From NCBI GenBank assembly GCA_017255395.1, contig JAFKDC010000009.1, positions 62,001 to 126,000 on the forward strand: 64,000 bases of DNA, in the 5' to 3' direction. The notes below the pieces were generated by a model. It was not told the origin of the DNA, ran no database searches, and was given only the letters and a program-made list of their open reading frames with translations. This DNA comes from Enemella evansiae. Lineage in GTDB: Bacteria > Pseudomonadota > Alphaproteobacteria > Rhodobacterales > Rhodobacteraceae. The position numbers and the translations under genes are program-made. This document shows positions 1-7,462 of this stretch, piece by piece (positions within the stretch are counted from its first letter, which is position 1; every line of letters begins with the position of its first letter).

Positions 1-275
1 GCCAGACCGCCCCGGAACCGGCCCACCAGCACCTCGGCCAGCTTGATCAGCCGGTCGGTGATTCCGATGTGGTTCATGATCTCGCCCGCCAGGATGAAAA
101 ACGGCATGGCGAGGAAGGGGAAGGCGTCGAGCCCGGCGAAGACCTTGCCCGGGGCCACCGCAAGGAAGCGCTCGCCCCCCATCGAGATCAGCCCCACGAC
201 CCCGGCGATACCGACGGAAAAGCCGATGGGCGTGCCGATGATCAGCAGCAGGACGAAAACCAGCGCGACGGTCAT
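1..275 (-). CDS. TRAP transporter large permease (DctM-type), N-terminal part only
   Basis: Inner-membrane large subunit of a tripartite ATP-independent periplasmic transporter. The 91 visible residues start at an ATG overlapping the stop of the small permease by 4 bases. They show a hydrophobic first helix, the IGTPIGFSVG segment and the FPFLAMPFFILAGEIMN stretch, both typical of the DctM family (usually about 425 residues), so most of the gene lies beyond the left end. Co-translation with the upstream DctQ gene is expected. The substrate cannot be read from this fragment; the divergent RpiR-type regulator hints at a sugar, amino sugar or sugar acid, which is inference. Confidence 0.9.
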   Translation of the reverse strand, partial: MTVALVFVLLLIIGTPIGFSVGIAGVVGLISMGGERFLAVAPGKVFAGLDAFPFLAMPFFILAGEIMNHIGITDRLIKLAEVLVGRFRGGL

Positions 276-778
276 TTCGGCATCTCCACGGTTGCGGGTT
301 CGCCCTGGCGGCCCTTGTCGCGCAGGATGACAAGGATGAGCTGCACGCAGCAGATCGCGGCAGAGACGGGGATGGCCGCGTAGAAGGGCGCCATGGAGAC
401 GCCGAAGATCATCGCCTGCATGTTCGCGCCGCCGGTGGCGAAGCCGATGCCGAACCAAAGCAGGTAGGCGAAGAGCGCCAGCGCCAGCACGTCGCTGATC
501 ATCAGCAGCGTCCGGCGCAGGCCGAAGGGCAGACGGTCGATGACGGTGGTCAGGCCGATATGCTCGCGCCGGGCGATGCCGCTGGAAACGGCCAGCATCG
601 CGGCCCAGATCATCAGGTAGCGCGCCAGCGTTTCGGGCCAGGGCAACTGCCAGTGGAAGTGATAGCGGTCGATCACCCCGAGCCAGACATCGAGCACCAG
701 CGCCACCATCAATGCGGCGACGATCAACTCCACGGCCCGGTTGAGCCTGGCACTGGCCCGTGCGATTGGCGTTTCCAT
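272..778 (-). CDS. TRAP transporter small permease (DctQ-type)
   Basis: Four-helix small membrane subunit that pairs with DctM. The chosen ATG (METPIARAS) has GGGAG about 6 bases upstream; an ATG 10 codons earlier lacks such a site. The 168 residues show four hydrophobic segments, the WPETLARYLMIWAAMLAVSSGIA region and the arginine-rich REHIGLT turn usual in DctQ proteins. It overlaps the large permease by ATGA. No solute-binding protein is seen in the window for this transporter; it is either to the left of the window or elsewhere. The gene is divergent from the RpiR-type regulator. Confidence 0.88.
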   Translation of the reverse strand: METPIARASARLNRAVELIVAALMVALVLDVWLGVIDRYHFHWQLPWPETLARYLMIWAAMLAVSSGIARREHIGLTTVIDRLPFGLRRTLLMISDVLALALFAYLLWFGIGFATGGANMQAMIFGVSMAPFYAAIPVSAAICCVQLILVILRDKGRQGEPATVEMPK

Positions 779-841
779 CTGGGTCTCCCTCTTCCGTCTC
801 CCGGTCACTGTAGCAAAGAATCGTAATTCGTCTTCATATTT

Positions 842-856
842 TGTAACTAAGGTACA
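842..856. promoter_or_regulatory. HexR-like dyad TGTA-N7-TACA
   Basis: TGTA, seven bases and TACA form an inverted repeat in the AT-rich stretch between the TRAP small permease and the RpiR-type regulator. HexR, an RpiR-family regulator, uses operators of this 4-7-4 layout, so the site is a reasonable target for the neighbouring regulator. No binding evidence; short dyads also occur by chance. Confidence 0.4.
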
Positions 857-960
857 TTTTTCTTTAAATTGTCATAATTTTCAGGTAGATACAGACTGTG
901 TTCTTACCTCAAGGCACAACTAAGGCTCCATTTTCACCGCTGGATGTGCAGAATCACCCC

Positions 961-1869
961 ATGACGCCCCCGCCGAATGCCCCCCGCGCTGCCGCCCCCA
1001 ATGACGTGATCACCGCGCTCAGCGACATGGATCGCCATTTCGCCGCGCGTGAACAGCGGGTTGCCGAAGTGGTGAAGGCCAATCTCGAGGAGGTCACCCA
1101 GATGACCATCGCCGATCTTGCCGCGCTGGCCGAGGTCTCGACCCCGACGGTGGTGCGCTTCTGTCGGACGCTGGGCTGCGACGGGTTCCGCGATTTCAAG
1201 ATGGTTCTGGCGCAGAACCTCGCGGTGTCGCGCCAGTATCTCGATCCACCCGTGGCGCCCGGCGCGACCGGCGGCGTCGAGGTGGTGCAGCAGGTTCAGG
1301 ATGCGGCGCTGCGCAGCATGGCGACGCTGGAAGCTCAGATCGACGCCGACACCTTCGAACGGGCGCGGGCCGCGATTGCGGGTTGCCGGTCGCTGCTGGC
1401 CATCGGGGTCGGCGGCGGGTCCAGCATGACTGCCGAGGAAGCCGCGAACCGCTTTTTCCGGCTGGGCCGGATTGCGGTGGCCACCAGCGATCCCTACCTC
1501 ATGCAGATGCGCGCCGCCGCGATGCATCCCGGCGATGTGCTGCTGGCCTTCTCGAACAGCGGCCACGCCGCCGAGGTCATCGCCGCGCTGCGTGTGGCCC
1601 GAAGCTATGGCGCGACGACGGTCTGCATCACCCGCGACGGCTCTCCCCTGGCGGCCGCCTCCGAGATCGCGCTGTGCTTCGACCTCCCGGAAGAGCAGGA
1701 CATCTATAAGCCCACCGCCTCGCGTTTCGCCTACCTGCTGCTGCTCGATGCGCTGGCCCTGGCGGTTGCGCGCACAACCCCCGAGGACAGCGCCGACCGG
1801 CTGCGGCGGCTGCGCTCGTCGCTGACCGCCTATCATGGCCGGACGGGGCCGCAACCGCTGGGCGACTGA
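961..1869 (+). CDS. RpiR/MurR-family transcriptional regulator (HTH + SIS)
   Basis: Cytoplasmic regulator sensing a phosphorylated sugar. The N-terminal half carries the RpiR helix-turn-helix (MTIADLAALAEVSTPTVVRF followed by CRTLGCDGFRDFK), and the C-terminal half a SIS sugar-isomerase domain with the GVGGGSSMTAEEAANRFFRLG loop and an AFSNSG motif. The open frame runs back to a GTG at 898, but ATG 961 gives about 302 residues, the usual length for the family; neither start has a strong ribosome site. Divergent orientation to the TRAP genes and the intervening dyad suggest that it controls them. Confidence 0.9.
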   Translation: MTPPPNAPRAAAPNDVITALSDMDRHFAAREQRVAEVVKANLEEVTQMTIADLAALAEVSTPTVVRFCRTLGCDGFRDFKMVLAQNLAVSRQYLDPPVAPGATGGVEVVQQVQDAALRSMATLEAQIDADTFERARAAIAGCRSLLAIGVGGGSSMTAEEAANRFFRLGRIAVATSDPYLMQMRAAAMHPGDVLLAFSNSGHAAEVIAALRVARSYGATTVCITRDGSPLAAASEIALCFDLPEEQDIYKPTASRFAYLLLLDALALAVARTTPEDSADRLRRLRSSLTAYHGRTGPQPLGD

Positions 1870-2014
1870 GCGGCGCGACATGGGCGCGGACCAAGGGGCC
1901 TCATCCTTCGCTGGGCGCTCTGGCCCCCGAAAACCGGCCCGTCTGAAGCCGGAGTCTTCGGCCAGACCTTCCCCTCCGGGAAAGGCACAGAGAGGCATCG
2001 ACGCTCACGAAAGC
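1870..2014. other. Gene-free spacer between the RpiR regulator and the IS remnant
   Basis: No supported gene, RNA or repeat was seen here. Short open frames that cross it are compositional shadows of high-GC DNA. Together with the remnant that follows it makes the roughly 290-base gap before the sit operon. Confidence 0.5.
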
Positions 2015-2092
2015 GCAAAGGCCTTCATCCCGAAGCAAGGCACGCCAGCAGCCAAGATCTGCCGCAAGACCGGGATCAGCCAGGCAACGATT
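2015..2092 (+). pseudogene. Remnant of an IS3-type transposase OrfA (helix-turn-helix part)
   Basis: The translation GTPAAKICRKTGISQATI closely follows the OrfA helix-turn-helix of IS3-family elements (typically G.PVAE.CRK.GIS.AT), preceded by a degenerate AKAFIPKQ that resembles the EQIIGFLK... lead-in. After the helix the frame loses resemblance (VEPGNPGCG instead of a W-K-x-K-Y type continuation). No OrfB, terminal repeats or target duplication was recognised nearby, so this is a decayed fragment of an element. It lies between the RpiR regulator and the end of the sit operon. Confidence 0.55.
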
Positions 2093-2161
2093 GTCAGTGT
2101 CGAGCCCGGCAATCCGGGCTGTGGCCCGACGCTCTGCGCCGGACTCCAGACAGCCCGGTTT

Positions 2162-2995
2162 TCACAGGGTGGCCGAAGCGCGTCGGACCTGGATCGACCG
2201 GCGCACAAAGGCCGCGATGAACAGCACGGTCAGCATCAGAACGATGGTCGGCGCCGGCGCGCTGTCGATATGGAAGCTGAGATAGACGCCCCCCAGCATG
2301 GAGAGCATGCAGACCACGACCGCGACCGGCAGCATGCGTTTCAGGCTGCGCGCGGTCAGAAAGGCAATCGCCCCCGGCGCGATCAGCAGCCCGACGGCAA
2401 GGATCAGGCCGGTCGCCGACAGCGTCGCCACGATGGTCAGCGACAGGATCGCCAGTAGCCCGTAATGCAGCAGCCCCACCGGCAAGCCAGAGACCTTGGC
2501 CTGCGCCGGATCGAAGGCGTGCAGCATGAAGTCCTTCCACTTCAGCACCAGGACCAGGGTCACGACCACCGAGATGATGCCCGCCGTCCACAGGTCCTGC
2601 GTCCCGACCCCCAGCATGTTGCCGAACAGGATATGGTCGAGGTGCACGTTGGTCTGCAACGCGACATACATCACGATCCCCAGCCCGAACATGCCCGAGA
2701 ACACCACACCCATGACCGTATCCTGCTTCACCCGGCTGTTCTCGGCCAGGTAGCCGGTCGCCACCGCCGTCAGCATCCCCGCGGCGAAGGCACCGAGGAT
2801 CAGCGGCAGCCCGAGGATATAGGCCAGCACGATGCCCGGCAGAACCGCGTGGCTGACCGCATCCCCCATCAGCGCCCAGCCCTTGAGAACGAGGAAGCAG
2901 GACAGCAGCGCGGTCGGCACCGAGACGATGATCGCGATCCAGAACGCGTTTTGCATGAAGCCGAACTGAAACGGCAGAAGAAGGGTCTCCAGCAT
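2162..2995 (-). CDS. sitD: Manganese/zinc-type ABC importer, permease 2 (SitD-like)
   Basis: Inner-membrane permease of an ABC-3 family metal importer, 277 residues with about eight hydrophobic helices. It shares with its partner SitC the KGWALMGDAVSHAVLPG segment (KGW..(M/I)GDA.SH is a hallmark of TroC/SitC/ZnuB permeases). The ATG chosen overlaps the SitC stop by one base (TGATG), so the genes are translationally coupled; a longer open frame upstream is a shadow of sitC. It is the last gene of the operon sitA-B-C-D. Manganese specificity is inferred from the operon and the SitA ligand set. Confidence 0.9.
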   Translation of the reverse strand: MLETLLLPFQFGFMQNAFWIAIIVSVPTALLSCFLVLKGWALMGDAVSHAVLPGIVLAYILGLPLILGAFAAGMLTAVATGYLAENSRVKQDTVMGVVFSGMFGLGIVMYVALQTNVHLDHILFGNMLGVGTQDLWTAGIISVVVTLVLVLKWKDFMLHAFDPAQAKVSGLPVGLLHYGLLAILSLTIVATLSATGLILAVGLLIAPGAIAFLTARSLKRMLPVAVVVCMLSMLGGVYLSFHIDSAPAPTIVLMLTVLFIAAFVRRSIQVRRASATL

Positions 2996-3855
2996 CACGC
3001 CGCCTCCCCTCTCAGCGCGGCCCGTGCCTTGGCCTTCGCTGCCAGAACCCCGTGTTTCGGCGCGAAGACGAATGTGACGAGGAAAATCGCCGTCTGCAGG
3101 ACCACGATCACGCCTCCGGTGGCCCCGTCCAGGAAATAGCTGATGTAGGCGCCCAGGAAACTGGTGACCGCGCCGATCGCCACAGAGGTCAGGATCAGTC
3201 GCGGGAAGCGATCGCAAAGCAGGTAGGCGGTCGCGCCCGGCGTCACCACCATGGCAATCACCAGAAACGCACCCACGGTCTGCATCGCCGCCACCACCGA
3301 GGCCGAGAGCAGCACGAAGAACACCGCCTTGAGCAGCCCGGGCCGCAGCCCGATCGAGCGTGCGTGGCTTTCGTCGAAGAAGGTGACCATGAGGTCCTTC
3401 CACTTCAGCAGCAGGACCGCCAGCGACACAAAGCCGATGATGGCCAGCTGCACTGTATCCTCGGGGGTGATGGCAAGGATGTTGCCCATGGTGATCGTCT
3501 GGATCGAGACCGACATCGGGTTGACCGAGGCCATGAACAGCCCCAACCCGAAGAACGAGGTGAAGATGATGCCGATGATCACATCCACCTTCAGCCCGGA
3601 CCGATCCGACAGGAACAGCATGGCCCCCGCCGCCAGCCCGCCGGAGATGAAGGCGCCCAATGCAAAGGGCAGACCGAGGATATAGGCGCCCGCGACACCG
3701 GGCACCACCGAGTGCGAAAGCGCGTCACCGATCAGCGACCAGCCCTTGAGCATCAGGTAGGAGGACAGGAAGGCGCAGACGCCGCCCACAAGGGCGGACA
3801 CCCACATGGCATTGGTCATGTAGCCGTAGGTGAAGGGTTCCAGCAAGGCGGTCAT
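2995..3855 (-). CDS. sitC: Manganese/zinc-type ABC importer, permease 1 (SitC-like)
   Basis: Permease subunit with ABC-3 family features: [20 protein letters not shown] near residue 38, multiple helices and a C-terminal loop [18 protein letters not shown]. At 286 residues it has the usual length. The start ATG overlaps the SitB stop by four bases and is immediately preceded by a run of twelve G on the coding strand, so there is no ordinary spaced ribosome site; translation probably depends on coupling to sitB. It would form the membrane channel with SitD and be energised by SitB. Confidence 0.92.
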   Translation of the reverse strand: MTALLEPFTYGYMTNAMWVSALVGGVCAFLSSYLMLKGWSLIGDALSHSVVPGVAGAYILGLPFALGAFISGGLAAGAMLFLSDRSGLKVDVIIGIIFTSFFGLGLFMASVNPMSVSIQTITMGNILAITPEDTVQLAIIGFVSLAVLLLKWKDLMVTFFDESHARSIGLRPGLLKAVFFVLLSASVVAAMQTVGAFLVIAMVVTPGATAYLLCDRFPRLILTSVAIGAVTSFLGAYISYFLDGATGGVIVVLQTAIFLVTFVFAPKHGVLAAKAKARAALRGEAA

Positions 3856-4751
3856 CCCCCCCCCCCCACCTTGTGGACGCGGTCGCCGTAATGCACCAGC
3901 GGGCGCTCGTCGTCGGTGTAGATCGACAGATGACGGTCGTCGTCGTCGTCATGCAGATCGGTGCCGCCAAGGGTGAAATGCCGCAAGACGCCCCCGAAGG
4001 CCTCTTCGAGATTGTGCCGCGTGAAGGTTGTTTCGGTCGGCCCATAGGCAAGCACGGTGCCCTTGACCAGCACGGTGCGATCGCAGAATTCCGGCACGGA
4101 CCCAAGGTTGTGGGTCGAGACCAGCATCACCCGCCCCTCTTCCTTGAGCGCCCGCAGAAGCGCGACGATCTGCTCTTCCGTCTTTACGTCGACGCCTGTG
4201 AAGGGCTCATCCAGAAGGATGACCTGCCCGTCCTGCGCCAGCGCACGCGCGAGGAAGACGCGCTTCTTCTGCCCGCCGGACAGCTCGCCGATCTGGCGGT
4301 GGCGGAAATCCAGCATATTGACGCGGCCAAGCGCCGCCTCGACCGCCGCGTGATCGTCCTTCGACGGGCGGCGCAGGAAACCCATGTGCCCGTAGCGGCC
4401 CATCATCACGACGTCTTCCACCAGCACCGGGAAGGACCAGTCGACCTCTTCGGACTGCGGAACGTAAGAGACGAGGTTGCGCTTCAGAGCCTCCTTTACC
4501 GACAGGCCCAGCAGTTGAATGTCGCCCATGGCCACCGGGACAAAGCCCATGATCGCCTTGAACAGCGTCGACTTGCCCGCCCCGTTCACACCTACCAGCG
4601 CCGTGACCGTCCCCCGCGGGATCTCGAAGCTGGCGTTGCGCAGGGCGGTGTGGCCGTTGCGATAGGTGACAGTGACGTCCCGCGCGGCAATGCCGCCACC
4701 CGCCTTCTTCGCTGTCGCCGCAGATTTTTCCATGTCGGTACTATCTTTCAC
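3852..4751 (-). CDS. sitB: Manganese/zinc-type ABC importer, ATPase (SitB-like)
   Basis: ATP-binding subunit, 299 residues. Walker [10 protein letters not shown] at 54-62, signature LSGGQ at 157-161, Walker B ending in DE at 181-182 and a switch histidine in STHN. It resembles the metal importer ATPases ([10 protein letters not shown] is shared by Sit/Mnt/Znu ATPases). The C-terminal tail is odd: [19 protein letters not shown] is an acidic, histidine-containing extension that could bind metal, followed by four glycines encoded by a homopolymeric G tract that runs into the stop codon. It is preceded by sitA with a 92-base gap. Confidence 0.93.
   Translation of the reverse strand: MKDSTDMEKSAATAKKAGGGIAARDVTVTYRNGHTALRNASFEIPRGTVTALVGVNGAGKSTLFKAIMGFVPVAMGDIQLLGLSVKEALKRNLVSYVPQSEEVDWSFPVLVEDVVMMGRYGHMGFLRRPSKDDHAAVEAALGRVNMLDFRHRQIGELSGGQKKRVFLARALAQDGQVILLDEPFTGVDVKTEEQIVALLRALKEEGRVMLVSTHNLGSVPEFCDRTVLVKGTVLAYGPTETTFTRHNLEEAFGGVLRHFTLGGTDLHDDDDDRHLSIYTDDERPLVHYGDRVHKVGGGG
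3856..3867. repeat. Homopolymer of 12 C (G12 on the coding strand) at the sitB/sitC junction
   Basis: Twelve consecutive C on the plus strand, giving GGG GGG GGG GGA TGA at the end of sitB and abutting the sitC ATG. Runs of this length are prone to slippage in replication and to sequencing length errors. A change of one or two bases would shift the sitB stop out of frame and break the ATGA coupling to sitC. Confidence 0.97.
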
Positions 4752-4843
4752 TGCTGTCTCCCTGCCGGAGGGGCGGCACCCGGAACGGGAAATCCCTCCG
4801 AATGCAGAGCCATCCGGCGGGGATCCCGTAAGTCAAGAAAAGC

Positions 4844-5749
4844 TCAGTTCATGCCTGTGGCAAGCCCGTCTGCCACCGTCTGCGACGTCACCGTCAGCAA
4901 ATCGAGGTAGCTTGGCACCGGGCCGTCGGGCTCGGACAGGCTGTCGACGTAAAGCACGCCGCCGTAATGTGCGCCGGTCTCGCGCGCGACCTGTTCGGCC
5001 GGGGCGGTGTTGACCGTGCTTTCGCAGAAGACCACGGGGATATCGTTGTCCGTCACACCGTCGATGACGGCTCTCACCTGTTGAGGCGTGCCCATCTGGT
5101 CCGCGTTCATCGGCCAGAGGTACAGCTCCTTCATCCCGAAATCACGGGCAAGATAGCTGAAGGCCCCTTCGCAGGTGACAAGCCAGCGTTGCGCCTCGGG
5201 GATCTGCAAGACCTGCGCACGCAGCGGTTCGAGCGTGGCACGCAGCTCATCCTTGTAGGTCTCGGCATTGGCCTTGTAGGTGTCGGCGTTCTCGGGGTCC
5301 TGCGCGGCCAGAGCTTCTGCAATGTTGTCGATATAGACAATCGCGTTGTCGAGCCCCATCCAGGCATGGGGGTTGGGCTTGCCCTCATAGGCACCGGAGG
5401 CAATCGGGATCGGCTCGATCCCGTCGGTCAGCGTCACCGAAGGAATGTCGCCCAGATTCGTCAGGAACTGCTCGAACCAGAGTTCGAGGTTCATGCCGTT
5501 CCACAGGATCAGGTCGGCACCGTGCGCGCGCACGATATCCTGCGGGGTCGGCTCGTAGCCATGGATCTCGGCCCCCGGTTTGGTAATGGAAACGACCTCG
5601 GCCGCATCGCCGGCGACGTGGCTCGCCATATCCGCCAAGACCGTGAAGGTGGTGACGACCTTCATTTTGCCGTCCTGCGCCATCGCACCACCGGCGGTCA
5701 GAGCGGTCAGTGCCACCGCCCCCATCAGGCCTGTCATCGTCGTCGTCAT
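4844..5749 (-). CDS. sitA: Manganese-type periplasmic binding protein (SitA-like, cluster A-I)
   Basis: Secreted metal-binding lipoprotein-like component of the importer, 301 residues with a signal peptide (about residues 1-24, ending AMA-QD). The expected metal ligands are visible: His63 (EIHGYEP), His128 (NPHAWM), Glu194 (CEGAF) and Asp269 (YVDS). The His-His-Glu-Asp set is that of manganese/iron-type proteins such as SitA/MntC; zinc-type ZnuA proteins have a third His and a His-rich loop, which are absent here. It is the first gene of the operon, and a 17-bp dyad lies about 48 bases upstream of the start. Confidence 0.92.
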   Translation of the reverse strand: MTTTMTGLMGAVALTALTAGGAMAQDGKMKVVTTFTVLADMASHVAGDAAEVVSITKPGAEIHGYEPTPQDIVRAHGADLILWNGMNLELWFEQFLTNLGDIPSVTLTDGIEPIPIASGAYEGKPNPHAWMGLDNAIVYIDNIAEALAAQDPENADTYKANAETYKDELRATLEPLRAQVLQIPEAQRWLVTCEGAFSYLARDFGMKELYLWPMNADQMGTPQQVRAVIDGVTDNDIPVVFCESTVNTAPAEQVARETGAHYGGVLYVDSLSEPDGPVPSYLDLLTVTSQTVADGLATGMN

Positions 5750-5796
5750 GGAAGTTCCTCTGAAATTGTCAGCTCAACTCTCGATCCGCCCTGAAT

Positions 5797-5813
5797 TTGC
5801 GAGCGAGTCGCAA
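5797..5813. promoter_or_regulatory. Inverted repeat TTGCGA-N5-TCGCAA upstream of sitA
   Basis: Perfect 6-bp arms around five bases, located 48-64 bases upstream of the sitA start. A second, looser pair (TTGCAA ... TCGCAA) follows at about 5838-5860. In alphaproteobacteria sit operons are commonly controlled by the Fur-family regulator Mur or by MntR, which bind dyads of comparable size. Assignment to either is inference. Confidence 0.5.
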
Positions 5814-5863
5814 TATGGCTATCACGGCCACGATAGTTTGCAACTGAAAATCACTCGCAACAA

Positions 5864-6394
5864 TAGGCTTATGGCAACCCCTGCCCGACAGCGCGACATC
5901 CCGGCTCGTCTCGGGCTCGAACCAGATCGTCAGCGAACCGCAGCGCTTGAGCGCTTCGTTATGGGCTGGCCAGGCTCCGGTTCTGTGGGCAGGTGATGAC
6001 GGTCTGCTTCTGAATTCCGTCTACCGCACTGAATTCAAAAGATGAATCCCTTACAGCCTTTGCGCAACATGTATAACCGCCCCACGCGCGAGAGCATCTT
6101 TCGAAGCTGATCTTGTCGCGCAATCGGGTGCTGACATCTATCCGGCTTTCGATGCCGCGGGCCCGTATGGCAACCTCCGATACAACCGCTCCCTCCTGTG
6201 GATTACAGCAAACGCCCCTTGGTACATCGATGCCGTTGGGTCGCGGGCCCACCCGTCAGACCACCGCTGATCGCCACTGAAGCGTTGCCGATCCTGATCA
6301 TCGGTAGATCTGTTGCACGCAGATCTACGCCTTGATGACCACCCTGCCCCTTTGACAACTGCCCCGTCGGCAACCTCGTGGCGGGACAGCGCGC
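5864..6394. other. Gene-free stretch between the sitA promoter and the parS sites
   Basis: About 530 bases with no convincing gene. Frames such as the minus one spanning 5959-6252 lack a recognisable domain and a ribosome site. The base composition is lower in GC than the flanking operons. It may hold decayed insertion-sequence material, but no terminal repeat or transposase motif could be identified. Confidence 0.5.
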
Positions 6395-6437
6395 GTAACC
6401 CGTGGGTTACGGTCGGCGCGCGTAACCCACGGGTTAC
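6395..6437. other. Two parS-like 16-bp palindromes
   Basis: GTAACCCGTGGGTTAC at 6395-6410 and its exact reverse complement GTAACCCACGGGTTAC at 6422-6437, 27 bases apart centre to centre, each preceded by GCGC. Apart from the central two bases each copy is itself palindromic. Size, symmetry and location at the 3' end of parB match plasmid centromere (parS) sites bound by ParB/RepB proteins. The second copy overlaps the parB stop codon. Confidence 0.8.
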
Positions 6438-7462
6438 TGCTCCAATGCGGCTTCGAAAGCCTCTACAGCGCGCTGAAGTTTGGCGCGGTCGACAGAAGAA
6501 AAATCCACCTCGGAGAGGATGCGGCACTCTCCCTTGCGCGCGGTGACCTTGCTCTTGCCGACGTGGAACTCGTACTTCACGCTCTTCTGCGACTTCGGAG
6601 TCACGGCAACACGGGTCTCGCCCTCTGAAAAACGGCGCAGGATGGCCAGTTGGTCCTCTGCGGACTCTGCGGCGAACAGATCGCCGCGCAAAGCCTCGGC
6701 AAGACCGGGCGCCGCCTGCAACCGCCGCACGACATCCACGCCAAGGTTGCGAGGCACGGCTTTCGGGAACTTCAGCGCCTCGCCCAGCTCTTCCAGCAGA
6801 TGCACGAAGCTGCGAATGTAGCTGCGTTTCATCTTGTGCAACGAGGCATAGATACGGCTGACCAGATCCCGGGCACCCTGCTCTTCCTCCTGCGCGGCGA
6901 TGATCGCGACCTGCGCCATCTCGGCAAAACTCAGGTCTTCGCGGATGACGTTCTCTTCGACCATGTCGATGTAAAGGTCGATCCGGCTGCTTTGCCCCTC
7001 GTCGACCCGTGCAACCGCCCGCGCAAAACGGTCGTCGCCGGTTTCCTTATGCAGCTGGCGCAAGGCCGTCAAACGGCGCCAGCCCTTCTTCAACTGGTAG
7101 CCACCATCCACCTGAAAAACTTCGATCGGCTCTTTCTGGCCGCGCTCCCGTATAGAAGCCTTCAGTTCCTCCATCTCGTCAGAGGTGGCCACCGCCTCCA
7201 GATCCAGCCGGTCGCGTGGCAGGGCATCGGTACGGATCTCGCCGACCGGAAGCTCGACCAGAACCCGCCCCTCATCCTGCGCGCGCCGCCACGCCTTGGC
7301 GTCGGCCGCGTTCTGACGCCGTTGCTCGACGAGGCTTTCGGTGCTTTCCGCAAGCGATCCGGCCGCTTCGCGGACCGCGGTCCCCATCGGACCGGGGTTG
7401 CGTTTGCGCTTAGGAGTCTCTGGCGCGTCGATGGGGCCGAACCCGAACTTGTTCCTGCTCAT
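6434..7462 (-). CDS. parB: ParB/RepB-type plasmid partition protein
   Basis: DNA-binding centromere protein, 342 residues. After a basic N terminus, residues about 70-175 carry the ParB/Sulfiredoxin-like domain (LPVGEIRTDALPRDRLD, KASIRERGQKEPIEV, and YQLKKGWRRLTAL, the counterpart of the (E/K)G.RR motif), followed by VEENVIREDLSFAEMAQVA and a helical DNA-binding region that would recognise the adjacent palindromes. The start ATG overlaps the parA stop (ATGA). It would act with ParA to segregate the replicon. Confidence 0.92.
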   Translation of the reverse strand: MSRNKFGFGPIDAPETPKRKRNPGPMGTAVREAAGSLAESTESLVEQRRQNAADAKAWRRAQDEGRVLVELPVGEIRTDALPRDRLDLEAVATSDEMEELKASIRERGQKEPIEVFQVDGGYQLKKGWRRLTALRQLHKETGDDRFARAVARVDEGQSSRIDLYIDMVEENVIREDLSFAEMAQVAIIAAQEEEQGARDLVSRIYASLHKMKRSYIRSFVHLLEELGEALKFPKAVPRNLGVDVVRRLQAAPGLAEALRGDLFAAESAEDQLAILRRFSEGETRVAVTPKSQKSVKYEFHVGKSKVTARKGECRILSEVDFSSVDRAKLQRAVEAFEAALEQ

